In this document: positions 8,070-15,984 of the stretch, piece by piece
How positions within the stretch are numbered: position 1 is the stretch's first letter
Layout of the letters: each line of letters starts with the position of its first letter
From: SZAS-79 sp965279075
Lineage (GTDB): Bacteria; Pseudomonadota; Gammaproteobacteria; Burkholderiales; SG8-39
Direction: 5' to 3'
Assembly (NCBI GenBank): GCA_965279075.1
Contig: CBDIHI010000011.1
Location: 310,001 to 374,000, forward strand
DNA: 64,000 nt
Position numbers and translations under genes: made by a program
The notes under the pieces: model-generated
What the model saw: the letters and a program-made list of their open reading frames with translations, nothing else
The model's database searches: none
What the model was told of the DNA's origin: nothing

Positions 8070-8730
8070 GTTTCTTCATGTGATTTGGAGTCAGATACTC
8101 ACTCTTGAGGGTTGGGCCATGCGGGCCCTTCCCACGCTTCGCGACGAGATCCGCTTCGTAGGCAACCCACCGATACCGCCGCCCCTCCTTTTTTTTCGCG
8201 GCAGCTTCGCCCCTGCTCAGTACCCTGTGACAAGGCACCGCCCACGCAAACCAGCAATGCGTGCATGAACTTCCCACGGCCCTCACGGCCTTGGGTGCGC
8301 CGATCGCCTCGGCGATCTTCGAATAGGTGGAAGTCTCCCCGAACGGGATCTTCCGCACTTCGATCCAGACGGCTTTCTGGAACGCCGTGCCCCTGATGTC
8401 GAGTCGGAGTGGAAAGGGCTTGAAAGGCGCTGCAATGTACGCAGCCACCTTCGCCACCACGCCCTTGCATCCCTTCTCGTCCCTGACAAGATCCGCCTTG
8501 GGGAACCGGGGCAGAAGGTCCGCGACCAGCTGCGCCGCATTTTCCCGCACCATGATCGTGACGATTCCCTTGCCGCTCACGGCAACAAGCAGGTGCCCGA
8601 GCACACACTTGCCGGTCCCGTAGGTGATTTCCTCCGGCGGCCGGATGCTGAGCGGGCCGTCCCTGTACACGGGGGCGTAGGTTCCCTTTGTCAAAGGCCT
8701 TCGAATCACGCATTGAATGGAATGCGCCAA
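8056..8730 (-). CDS. methylated-DNA-protein cysteine methyltransferase
   Basis: A 224-residue protein that removes alkyl groups from O6-alkylguanine by transfer to its own cysteine. The acceptor Cys167 lies in the AVPCHRVL motif, preceded by the DNA-binding helix-turn-helix (FGETSTYSKIAEAIGAPKAVRAVG). The N-terminal part (TYGTGKCVLGHLLVAVSGKGI) matches the methyltransferase half of Ada proteins. Two oddities are the substitution SSCTHCWFAWAVP before the active site, where relatives usually have GxACxxNPxxxxxP, and a lysine-rich stretch after it. There is no AraC or metal-binding Ada domain. The exact start is uncertain. Confidence 0.8.
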   Translation of the reverse strand: MAHSIQCVIRRPLTKGTYAPVYRDGPLSIRPPEEITYGTGKCVLGHLLVAVSGKGIVTIMVRENAAQLVADLLPRFPKADLVRDEKGCKGVVAKVAAYIAAPFKPFPLRLDIRGTAFQKAVWIEVRKIPFGETSTYSKIAEAIGAPKAVRAVGSSCTHCWFAWAVPCHRVLSRGEAAAKKKEGRRYRWVAYEADLVAKRGKGPHGPTLKSEYLTPNHMKKPRTD

Positions 8731-8826
8731 GGATCACACGAAATGCATCCGCCGCCTTCCCCTGCATCAGCCTGAAGTTTCCCGGCGGAGGTTGCGCCGC
8801 ACCATGGCCCCCGGGGTTGCCGAGGT

Positions 8827-8856
8827 TTGCAACGCCCGCCGCTGCAAGGCTAAGAT
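8827..8856 (+). promoter_or_regulatory. putative sigma-70 promoter of tctCBA
   Basis: TTGCAA at 8827-8832 and TAAGAT at 8851-8856 are separated by 18 bases, about 30 bases upstream of the tctC start. A Shine-Dalgarno sequence AAGGAG at 8873-8878 lies 7 bases before the ATG. Confidence 0.45.
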
Positions 8857-8885
8857 GCCCGCGCTGCATACCAAGGAGACTTACC

Positions 8886-9833
8886 ATGAAAAAAATCCTG
8901 GCCGCAACGACGGTCGCACTAGCCTGCTCGCTGGCATTCAACGTTGCCGCCGCCTATCCGGACCGCCCCGTCAAGCTGATCGTGCCCTGGCCGGCGGGGG
9001 GCGACACGGACAACATCTTCCGGCCCTTCGCGCCGCTGCTGCAAAAGCACATCGGCCAGACCGTGGTGATCGCCAACGTCGGGGGCGCTTCCGGAACCAA
9101 GGGGGCCAAGGAGGCCAAGGACGCGCCGCCGGACGGCTACACGCTCTATGCAGTGCACGATTACATCCACTCGACCTACTACACCGGCGTGGCCGACGTG
9201 AACTACACGGACTTCGAGCCGATCTGCCTGCTCGCCTCGACGGCCTCGGTGCTGACGGCCAGCCCGAAGACCGCCTGGGGCGACTGGAAGGGCCTGCTGG
9301 CGGACGCGAAAGCGCGCCCCGGGCAGATCTCCGTGGGCGCGACGCTCGGTTCGACGAGCCACTTCTTCCCGGCGCTGATCGAGAAGGCCGCGGGCATCAA
9401 GTTCAAGTACGTGTCCTACGAAGGCCTCGCGCCGCGCATGAACGCGATCCTCGGCGGCCACATCGACCTGACCGACTCGAACATGACGCAGAAGGGCAAG
9501 GTCGAGGCGGGCCAGCTGAAGTTCATCGCCATCGCCACCGAGAAGCGCAGCCCGGAGATGCCCAACGTGCCGACGCTGAAGGAACTCGGCGTGAACGTGG
9601 TCTATGACGTGAACCGCGGCGTGCTGGCGCCCAAGGGGACGCCGGCCGACGTGCTCGCCAAGCTGGAATCCTCCTGCGCGGCGGCCGCCAGGGAGCCGGC
9701 GTTCGCTGAAGCGATGAAGAAGCAGGCGACCGACGTCCGTTACCTGGGCCGCAAGCAGTATGGCGAGTGGCTCAAGGGCAACGACGACCTGAACAAGACC
9801 CTGGCGAAGGACCTCGGGCTGCTGAAGCGGTGA
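8886..9833 (+). CDS. tctC: tripartite tricarboxylate transporter substrate-binding protein
   Basis: A 315-residue periplasmic binding protein with signal peptide MKKILAATTVALACSLAFNV. Typical Bug-family features are YPDRPVKLIVPWPAGG after the signal peptide, the second-loop DGYTLYAVHDY segment and the two-lobe fold. It should capture a carboxylate or related small anion and deliver it to the TctBA membrane pair encoded immediately downstream. Start fixed by the signal peptide and AAGGAG. This is the only one of the five Bug proteins here with its membrane partners beside it. Confidence 0.9.
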   Translation: MKKILAATTVALACSLAFNVAAAYPDRPVKLIVPWPAGGDTDNIFRPFAPLLQKHIGQTVVIANVGGASGTKGAKEAKDAPPDGYTLYAVHDYIHSTYYTGVADVNYTDFEPICLLASTASVLTASPKTAWGDWKGLLADAKARPGQISVGATLGSTSHFFPALIEKAAGIKFKYVSYEGLAPRMNAILGGHIDLTDSNMTQKGKVEAGQLKFIAIATEKRSPEMPNVPTLKELGVNVVYDVNRGVLAPKGTPADVLAKLESSCAAAAREPAFAEAMKKQATDVRYLGRKQYGEWLKGNDDLNKTLAKDLGLLKR

Positions 9834-10300
9834 GCCGCGACGCAAAGGCGGGGCTCGTGGTCCTGGCCGCGAGCCTCGTGTTGTTTGCGCTGACGCTGGA
9901 CCTGAAGGACAGCCCGCTGGTGCCGGTCGGGCCCGGGTTCTACCCACGGCTGGTGCTCGGGTTGACGGCGGCGCTGTCGCTCGGCCTCGTCGTGCTCGAA
10001 CTGCTCGCCGGTCGCCGTCCCTCGGCGCCCGCCGCGCAGGGCGCGAAGCCCAACTACCCGCTCGTCGCGTACAGCTTCGGCGTGTTCGCGCTGTATTGCG
10101 TGGCGCTGCCCTCGCTCGGCTTTCGCATCGCGACGTTCGCTTATGTCATGGCGGCGAACCTGCTCCTCTCCGCGCCGCGCGGCGCGCGTGGCTGGGTGCT
10201 TGCGGCTGCGCTGGGCCTTGCCACGACGCTGGCGACCTGGCTCGTATTCGAGCACTACCTCTCCGTGCTCCTGCCGCGCGGTCGCTGGACGGATTTCTGA
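9830..10300 (+). CDS. tctB: tripartite tricarboxylate transporter small membrane subunit
   Basis: A 156-residue protein with about four hydrophobic segments and the characteristic early motif VPVGPGFYPRLV, diagnostic of TctB. It is the small membrane component of a sodium-driven secondary transporter. A GTG start at 9830 overlaps the tctC stop as GTGA, so translation is probably coupled. The upstream in-frame GTG at 9767 is rejected because it would add a polar tail inside tctC. Confidence 0.88.
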   Translation: MSRDAKAGLVVLAASLVLFALTLDLKDSPLVPVGPGFYPRLVLGLTAALSLGLVVLELLAGRRPSAPAAQGAKPNYPLVAYSFGVFALYCVALPSLGFRIATFAYVMAANLLLSAPRGARGWVLAAALGLATTLATWLVFEHYLSVLLPRGRWTDF

Positions 10301-10302
10301 CC

Positions 10303-11826
10303 ATGTTCGAGCTTCTCGGCGCGTCGCTGGCCGGCATCGTCCAGTTCAAGTACCTGCTGCCGCTCTTCTTCGGCACGCTCGCGGGCGTGATCGGGGGGGC
10401 GCTGCCCGGCGTGACGATCACGATGACCATTATCGTGGTCCTGCCCTTCACGTTCGGGCTCGATCCGCTGCAGGGCCTTGCCGCGATGACCGGTGTGTAC
10501 GTCGGCGGCTCGGCCGGCGGCCTCGTCACCGCGGTCCTGCTCGGCATCCCCGGGACGCCCTCGGCGATCGCGACGACCTTCGATGGCCATCCGATGGCGA
10601 AGAAGGGCGAGCCCGGGCGCGCGCTCTGGCTCGGCGTGTGGTCGTCCTTCTTCGGCGGGATGCTCGGCGGCGCGTTCCTGATCCTCGCAACCGGGCCGCT
10701 CGCGAAGATCGCGCTCGAGTTCGGCCCGTGGGAGTTCTTCGCGCTGTTCGTGCTCGCGCTGTCCATGGTCGCCGGGCTGGTCGAGTCCTCGCTCGCCAAG
10801 GGACTCGTCTCGGGCGGCCTCGGGCTGATCGTCACGATCCTCGGCAGCGACCCGGTGATGGGCCAGAAGCGCCTCACGCTCGGCATCCCGGCGCTGGAGG
10901 GGGGAATCGATTTCCTCCCGGTCCTCATCGGCGTGTTCGCGTTCGCGCAGACCATGTCCGAGGTCGAGCGCATGGGCGGTGCGCGCAACGCGCTGGGCGC
11001 GGTGGACGCCAAGCTGACCCTGGCCGTGGCACACCTCAAGGTCGTGTGGGAGATCCTGTCGCGCCCCGTGCTGCTGCTGTGGTCGTCGTTCGTCGGGGTG
11101 CTGATCGGCGTGCTGCCGGCGATCGGCGGCAGCGCGGCCAGCATGTTCGCCTACGACCAGGCGAAGAAGATGTCCAAGCGCCCCGGGGCGTTCGGCACCG
11201 GCACGCCCGAGGGGATCATCGCCTCGGAATCCTCGAACAACGCCAACGTCGGCGGCTCGCTGGTCACGATCATGGCGTTCGGCATCCCCGGCGACGCCGT
11301 GACCGCGGTGATGCTGGGTGCGCTCACGATCCACGGCATCCAGTCCGGGCCGCTGTTCATCCAGCAGAACCCGCAACTGGCCTACGGCATCTTCGCGGCC
11401 TACCTGGTCGCCCATCCGCTGATGGTGCTGATCCTCGCGCTGTCGGCACGCTTCATGCTCCGGGTCGTCACCGTCCCGAAAGCGGCCCTGTTCCCGGTGG
11501 TGCTGGTGCTGTGCGTGATCGGGGCGTACGCCCTCAACAACACGATGTCGAACGTCTATGTCCTCCTGGCCTTCGGCGTGCTCGGGTACCTGATGGTGAA
11601 ATTCGGCTTCCCGCTCGCGCCCTTCATCCTCGGCGTGATCCTCGGCGACCAGATCGAGATCAACCTGATCCGCGCGGTGATGACCGATCCCGACCCCTGG
11701 TTGTTCCTTACGCGGCCGATCTCCGGGGCGCTGATCGCGCTGTCGGCGGCCTCGCTTGCGTTCTCGGTGTGGCAGCACCGGCGGCAGCAGGGGCGCGCCG
11801 CCACGGAGGATGACGCCGATTTCTAG
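10303..11826 (+). CDS. tctA: tripartite tricarboxylate transporter large permease
   Basis: A 507-residue, roughly twelve-helix permease. Family signatures are present in both halves: GVIGGALPGVTITMTII, GSAGGLVTAVLLGIPGTPSAIATTFDGHPM, and in the second half GVLPAIGGSAASMFAYDQAKK with ESSNNANVGGSLVTIMAFGIPGD. These glycine/proline loops line the transport path. It starts two bases after the tctB stop and completes the C-B-A set. Its last 17 bases overlap the next gene. Confidence 0.93.
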   Translation: MFELLGASLAGIVQFKYLLPLFFGTLAGVIGGALPGVTITMTIIVVLPFTFGLDPLQGLAAMTGVYVGGSAGGLVTAVLLGIPGTPSAIATTFDGHPMAKKGEPGRALWLGVWSSFFGGMLGGAFLILATGPLAKIALEFGPWEFFALFVLALSMVAGLVESSLAKGLVSGGLGLIVTILGSDPVMGQKRLTLGIPALEGGIDFLPVLIGVFAFAQTMSEVERMGGARNALGAVDAKLTLAVAHLKVVWEILSRPVLLLWSSFVGVLIGVLPAIGGSAASMFAYDQAKKMSKRPGAFGTGTPEGIIASESSNNANVGGSLVTIMAFGIPGDAVTAVMLGALTIHGIQSGPLFIQQNPQLAYGIFAAYLVAHPLMVLILALSARFMLRVVTVPKAALFPVVLVLCVIGAYALNNTMSNVYVLLAFGVLGYLMVKFGFPLAPFILGVILGDQIEINLIRAVMTDPDPWLFLTRPISGALIALSAASLAFSVWQHRRQQGRAATEDDADF

Positions 11827-13150
11827 CCTGACCGCCCGCTGTTGCGCGGCCGCGCTGTTGCTGGCCTTCCCCTGGGCCGTGCCCGCGCAAGGGGTCTCGC
11901 GACTCGACATGGCGCTGGTCGGCGCGCACGACCTGGCCGGCCGCAGCGCCTACCAGCCGGTGATCGAGCGCCAGGGCGTGCGCTGGATCGCCTACGTAGG
12001 ACACCACGGCGGCTCGGCGCCCAACAAGGTCACGGGGGCCGAGGAGGCCAACGGCACGTCGATCCTCGACGTGACCGACCCGAGGCAGCCTAAACTCCTC
12101 GCGCACATCCCGGGCAAGGGCGGCGGCGCGCAGATGGTGCGTGCGTGCAGCACGCTGCCGAAGGCGCCGGGTCGCACCTTCATCCTGCGTACGCTCGGGC
12201 ACAGCGCGCACGAGGTATGGGAGACCACGGACCCAGCGAAGCCGGTGCGTACCTCGACGGTCGTCGACGGTCTGTCCGACACGCACAAGAACTGGTGGGA
12301 GTGCGGCACCGGCATCGCCTACCTCGTGTCGGGCGCACCGGGCTGGCGCACGTCGCGGATGATGCAGATCTACGACCTCTCCAACCCGGCGAAGCCGGCC
12401 TTCATCCGCGACTTCGGCCTGCCCGGCATGCAGCCCGGCGCGACAGGCGCGGTGCCCACGGGGCTGCACGGCCCCATCGTGGCGGGCAACCGCGTCTACA
12501 TGGGCTATGGCGTGAACAGCTACGGCGTGCTGCAGATCCTCGACCGTGACAAGCTGCTGCACGGCCCGAAGGAACCCACGGTGAAGAACCTCCTCCACCC
12601 CCAGGTCGGGCGGCTCGACCTGCCGCGCCAGCTCGGTGCGCACACGGCCTTCCCGATCCAGGGCATGGAGGTCGCCGAGTTCGCGAAGGATGCCGAGGGT
12701 CGGACGAAGGACTTCGTGCTGGTGGTGAACGAGGCCGTGACCTCCGGCTGCCGCGAAGCACGCCAGATGGCGTGGATGGTGGACGTCAGCGACGAGGCGC
12801 GGCCTTTCCCGGTCTCCGGCTATACGGCAAGCGAGGCGGGCGGGGGCTACTGCGGGCGCGGGCGCTTCGGCGCGCACTCGTCGAACGAGAGCTTTGCGCC
12901 GGTGTACTACAAGCGGCTGGTGTTCATCGCGTTCTTCAATGCGGGGGTGCGCGCGGTCGATATCCGCGATCCGTTCCGTCCCGTCGAGGTCGGCCACTAC
13001 GTGCCGGCCGGCGCGAACACCAACAACGTGGAGGTGGACGAGCGGGGCTACGTGTACATCGCCGACCGCGGCAGCCTCGGCCTGCACATCCTCGAACCCA
13101 CCGGCGCCGCGCGCGCCGCGGCGAATTTCCGGCTGGCGAAACTTCCATGA
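11810..13150 (+). CDS. secreted LVIVD-repeat (beta-propeller-like) protein
   Basis: A 446-residue protein with signal peptide ending PWAVPAQG. It contains repeated units of the form ILDVTDPRQPKLLAHIPG, WETTDPAKPVRTSTV, IYDLSNPAKPAFIRDFG and VDIRDPFRPVEVGHYVP. These are LVIVD repeats (Pfam name recalled), expected to form a beta-propeller in the periplasm or at the surface. No catalytic motif is recognised. The ATG overlaps the end of tctA and the stop overlaps the next start as ATGA, so it is embedded in the transporter operon and may handle the same compound. Confidence 0.75.
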   Translation: MTPISSLTARCCAAALLLAFPWAVPAQGVSRLDMALVGAHDLAGRSAYQPVIERQGVRWIAYVGHHGGSAPNKVTGAEEANGTSILDVTDPRQPKLLAHIPGKGGGAQMVRACSTLPKAPGRTFILRTLGHSAHEVWETTDPAKPVRTSTVVDGLSDTHKNWWECGTGIAYLVSGAPGWRTSRMMQIYDLSNPAKPAFIRDFGLPGMQPGATGAVPTGLHGPIVAGNRVYMGYGVNSYGVLQILDRDKLLHGPKEPTVKNLLHPQVGRLDLPRQLGAHTAFPIQGMEVAEFAKDAEGRTKDFVLVVNEAVTSGCREARQMAWMVDVSDEARPFPVSGYTASEAGGGYCGRGRFGAHSSNESFAPVYYKRLVFIAFFNAGVRAVDIRDPFRPVEVGHYVPAGANTNNVEVDERGYVYIADRGSLGLHILEPTGAARAAANFRLAKLP

Positions 13151-14085
13151 GACTGATTGCCTGTGTAGCCCTCTCCGTCGCGACTCTGTGCCACGCGCAG
13201 GAGAAGACCACCGTGCTGCTGGGAACAGCAACGCCCGGCGGCGGGTTCCCCGTCTACGGCGCGGCGTTCGAAGCGACGGTGAACGAAGCCGAAGCCACGC
13301 TGCGCATCGAGACGAAGAATACGCGCGGCAGCGGCGAGAACATCCCGCTGCTGGAGGCCGGCAAGCTCGACATCGGCCTGGTGCAGGGCGAGTCGGCGCA
13401 CGAGGCGATCAACGGCATCGGCCGCGCGCCCGCGAACCTGAAGATCATTGCGGCGATGTATTCCTCGCCGGGGATGTTCGTCGTGCGCGCGGACTCGCCC
13501 GCGAGGACGATCCACGACCTCGTGGGCAGGCCCGTGGCGTTCGGCGCAAAAAGTTCGGGGCTGGTGATCCTCGCCCGCTATGTGCTCGACGGCATCGGCC
13601 TCGACCAGGACACGGATTTCAAAGCGGTCTACCTCGACCAGGCCGGCCAGGGGCCGCCGATGGCGCAGGACGGGCGGGTCGCCGCGCTGTGGGGCGGGGG
13701 GGTCGGCTGGCCGGGTTTCATGGCGATGGCGAAGGCCCCGTCAGGCGCGCGCTTCATCGCCCCCGACGCGGACGAGGTGCGGCGCATCCTCGCGAAGCAC
13801 TCGTTCCTCAAGCCTCTCGGCGTGCCGGCCGGTACCTATCCCGGGCAGGACGCGGCGATACAGTCGGTAGGCTCATGGAGTTTCGTGCTCGCGCGGCCGA
13901 CCCTGCAGGATGAAGTCGCCTACAAGCTGATCCGCGCGGTCCACAGAGGTGAGGCCGCGATGGCGAAGCGCCTGCCGGCCGCGGCCGAGACCACCGCGGC
14001 CAACACTTGGGTGGCTGCGCCGAAGCAGGACCTCATCCACCCGGGGGTCATGCGGTATCTTCGCGAGGCGGGCATCGCGAAGTAG
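13147..14085 (+). CDS. TAXI-type solute-binding protein
   Basis: A 312-residue protein with a short signal peptide (MRLIACVALSVATLCHAQ). The mature start VLLGTATPGGGFPVYGAAFEATVNEA and the GSGENIPLLEAGKLDIGLVQGESAHEA segment are characteristic of TAXI family TRAP-transporter receptors, as is the C-terminal HPGVMRYLREAGI. No DctQ or DctM/fused permease gene lies nearby, so it is an orphan receptor in a tctCBA operon. It could feed TctBA, feed a distant TRAP permease or act as a sensor; the first would be unusual between transporter classes. Confidence 0.78.
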   Translation: MRLIACVALSVATLCHAQEKTTVLLGTATPGGGFPVYGAAFEATVNEAEATLRIETKNTRGSGENIPLLEAGKLDIGLVQGESAHEAINGIGRAPANLKIIAAMYSSPGMFVVRADSPARTIHDLVGRPVAFGAKSSGLVILARYVLDGIGLDQDTDFKAVYLDQAGQGPPMAQDGRVAALWGGGVGWPGFMAMAKAPSGARFIAPDADEVRRILAKHSFLKPLGVPAGTYPGQDAAIQSVGSWSFVLARPTLQDEVAYKLIRAVHRGEAAMAKRLPAAAETTAANTWVAAPKQDLIHPGVMRYLREAGIAK

Positions 14086-14126
14086 CCCCCGGGACAGACA
14101 CAGCAATGCCGGGACAAGGAGGAAAA

Positions 14127-14564
14127 ATGCAGGCGTGTCCGAAGTGCCAGTACGTTCGCAAGCCCGAGGATAAGAATCCGGAGTGGCAGTGCCCCAGATG
14201 CGAAATCGTCTATGCCAAGTTCGAAGCGTCTGCACAGGGCGGGTCAACGTCCTTCAACACGAACTCGCGCCCGGTATCTGGAAAGGACACTGGGAACGAA
14301 CATTCTTCCTCCGTCCTTGGCTATGCGGTAAAGGGGGCCATCTCGGTCGTCGGGGCGGCCGCCGCTTTCCACGCCCATCGATCAGGCACTGTTGCGCTGC
14401 TTTGGGTCGGTGGGGTACTGGCAGTGATTCCCTGGCTGTGGAGGCTCGTCGTCGATGATTCCGGTGACGGATACTTCTGGAGCGGCGATTGGTCTTCCAG
14501 TTCCGACAGCAGCGGAAGCGATGGTGACAGTGGTGGAGGGGACGGCGGTGGCGGTGGCGACTAG
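14127..14564 (+). CDS. zinc-ribbon membrane protein with Gly/Asp-rich tail
   Basis: A 145-residue protein. The first 25 residues hold a zinc ribbon, CPKC-x15-CPRC. A hydrophobic stretch at about residues 62-110 could form one or two transmembrane helices (KGAISVVGAAAAF and ALLWVGGVLAVIPWLWRLV). The last 30 residues are almost only Ser, Asp and Gly, acidic and disordered. A strong AAGGAGG precedes the ATG. No family is assigned. Base composition is lower in GC than the transporter genes before it. Its stop is two bases from the tRNA-like repeat at 14567. Confidence 0.65.
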   Translation: MQACPKCQYVRKPEDKNPEWQCPRCEIVYAKFEASAQGGSTSFNTNSRPVSGKDTGNEHSSSVLGYAVKGAISVVGAAAAFHAHRSGTVALLWVGGVLAVIPWLWRLVVDDSGDGYFWSGDWSSSSDSSGSDGDSGGGDGGGGGD

Positions 14565-14566
14565 AT

Positions 14567-14610
14567 TGGCAGGCCGTGTAGTACTCGAACCAACGACCAA
14601 CGGATTTTGA
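14567..14610 (-). repeat. degenerate tRNA-Met-like 3' half (left copy)
   Basis: On the minus strand this reads as the 3' part of an anticodon arm, variable loop, T arm with an intact GGTTCGAGT loop, and an acceptor/CCA end (ACGGCCTGCCA). It is 35/44 identical, by hand count, to the copy at 17528-17571 in the same orientation. The T-stem is broken by changes on its 3' side and no 5' half of a tRNA precedes it, so it is a remnant and not a working gene. Confidence 0.6.
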
Positions 14611-14672
14611 AACGGATCACGCAAATTAGCTGGAACAACCTGCGACAAGCGGGAACAATTCAATCAGCCGGG

Positions 14673-14870
14673 TCAGTCGTGTTTGAACGGGTCGCGCCGC
14701 ACGACCAGGGGCACGACCGCTTTTTCCGGCAACTGGGGAAGAGGAACGATTTTCCCGTTCTCCTCGTTCCGGATCTGCTTCAGTGCGTCGCGCCAGTCGG
14801 GATACTCCGACGCGCCGCAACCGCCGAGAAGCGCGAGTGCGATAAGCGATGCGATCCGTGCCGACTTCAT
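14673..14870 (-). CDS. PilP-like lipoprotein, shortened
   Basis: A 65-residue lipoprotein. The signal peptide MKSARIASLIALALLGGC ends in lipobox LLGGC. The mature part DWRDALKQIRNEENGKIVPLPQLPEKAVVPLVVRRDPFKHD follows the N-terminal region of PilP (helix, proline-rich linker, closing R-D-P-F). PilP normally continues for about 100 residues into a beta domain that binds the PilQ secretin; that domain is absent, the ORF stopping right after RDPF. It would hold the PilN/PilO-like heterodimer but could not bind a secretin in the usual way. It overlaps the PilO-like gene by 4 bases. Confidence 0.6.
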   Translation of the reverse strand: MKSARIASLIALALLGGCGASEYPDWRDALKQIRNEENGKIVPLPQLPEKAVVPLVVRRDPFKHD

Positions 14871-15451
14871 GGCTTTTCCTTTTTGAGCGCCGCATGCGTT
14901 TCGGCATCCATGTAGCCGTAGACAAAGATCTCGGCGATCAGCCGCACGCCCTTGCCTGATTCAGTCGGTTTGACCGCGGCGTACTGTACCGTCCCGCCGT
15001 ACTCTGACGCGGTGGAAATACGCTGCAGGAAGTCGACAACCTGCGCGTACTCTCCGGATGCGAGGATTTCGATCCGCCGCCAGAAGTAGGACTCATTGAA
15101 CTGGTTCGGTCCGTGGGAGAGGGCTGGACTGCCGATGCCGGCCGCGACAGCCGCCGTCCGGATATCGCTCTCGATCGACTGTACCCGCTCCGGCGACCAC
15201 GCGTAGCCTGGATTGGGCAGGATCGCGAGCGCGACACCGAACCTATCGTCGAGCTGGCGCATCTGCTGCTTGCGCGCATCGAGATTCATGGCGAGACCGG
15301 CGGCCTCGCGATATTTCGAGAGCAGCCCGGGGCGCGCGTCTTTCGATGCATGGATCGCCTCCAGGTCGGGCCACAGGAGTAGCGAATACGCCGCAAGGCC
15401 AAGCACGCCCGCGAACACAGCGACGATCAGGCCTTTGCCGGGAGTCTTCAT
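14867..15451 (-). CDS. PilO-like inner-membrane protein
   Basis: A 194-residue bitopic protein: a single transmembrane helix (LIVAVFAGVLGLAAYSLLLW) near the N terminus, a short coiled-coil region, then a ferredoxin-like domain. The segments LPNPGYAWSPERVQSIESDIRTAAVAAGI and WRRIEILASGEYAQVVDFLQRIS match the PilO layout, in which an early helix is followed by the G-x-Y-x-x-x-x-x-F motif. PilO pairs with PilN as an alignment complex across the inner membrane. Overlaps of 4 bases on both sides show tight coupling with its neighbours. Confidence 0.6.
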   Translation of the reverse strand: MKTPGKGLIVAVFAGVLGLAAYSLLLWPDLEAIHASKDARPGLLSKYREAAGLAMNLDARKQQMRQLDDRFGVALAILPNPGYAWSPERVQSIESDIRTAAVAAGIGSPALSHGPNQFNESYFWRRIEILASGEYAQVVDFLQRISTASEYGGTVQYAAVKPTESGKGVRLIAEIFVYGYMDAETHAALKKEKP

Positions 15452-15984
15452 TTACGCTGCTCCGCGCCGCTCGAGGGCGGGGGCAGATTCGCCTCGGCGA
15501 TGAAGGCCGCACGAGGCGGGCCTGCATCGCCAGGTGAGAATCGTGCCCAGGAGCTTCTGATTCGCAGCTTGCCGATGACACGGGATGCGGCGAGCGCGGA
15601 CACCGCCTTCCTGGCCTCCTCCTCCGAAGCGGCCACACCGTACACTCTCAGGTCGCGGCCTTGGATCGTGATGCTCTCGAGCACCACGGTTCGGGGCAAT
15701 AGAGTGAGGTCGGCGAGTGCTTCCGCAGCGGGAACCGCACCCGATCTCAACGTCTCGATCACGCGCTGGCGCGCCAGAAAGGTAGTGATGTTCCCGTGGA
15801 AATCCTTGACTTCCGCCGCCTCCAGTTCGAGGCTGCGGGTCGAACGCACGATGAATTCGTTGATCTCGCGCTCGATTTGCGCTTCGCTGCTGACATCATT
15901 CTGCAACCAGGCTGCCGCGAGCAGGATGGCGCCTGCCACCAGCGCGTACAGGATGCGGCGCCCCGGGCTCGAGGCGGTCGTCAT
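15448..15984 (-). CDS. PilN-like inner-membrane protein
   Basis: A 178-residue bitopic protein with an N-terminal transmembrane helix (LYALVAGAILLAAAWLQ), a long helical/coiled-coil stretch to about residue 80 and a small alpha/beta domain with LPRTVVLESITIQGRDLRVYGVAASEEEARKAVSALAAS, which is the PilN/GspL-type pattern of strand, strand, helix. The short cytoplasmic tail lacks the INLLP motif by which PilN docks to PilM, in keeping with the absence of a pilM gene here. The C-terminal tail is Pro/Ser rich. Confidence 0.55.
   Translation of the reverse strand: MTTASSPGRRILYALVAGAILLAAAWLQNDVSSEAQIEREINEFIVRSTRSLELEAAEVKDFHGNITTFLARQRVIETLRSGAVPAAEALADLTLLPRTVVLESITIQGRDLRVYGVAASEEEARKAVSALAASRVIGKLRIRSSWARFSPGDAGPPRAAFIAEANLPPPSSGAEQRK

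Noticed and set aside
8188..8200. A run of T that could be a terminator tail
   Set aside because: It lies inside the alkyl-DNA methyltransferase coding sequence (the lysine-rich stretch on the minus strand) and no stem precedes it in the right orientation.
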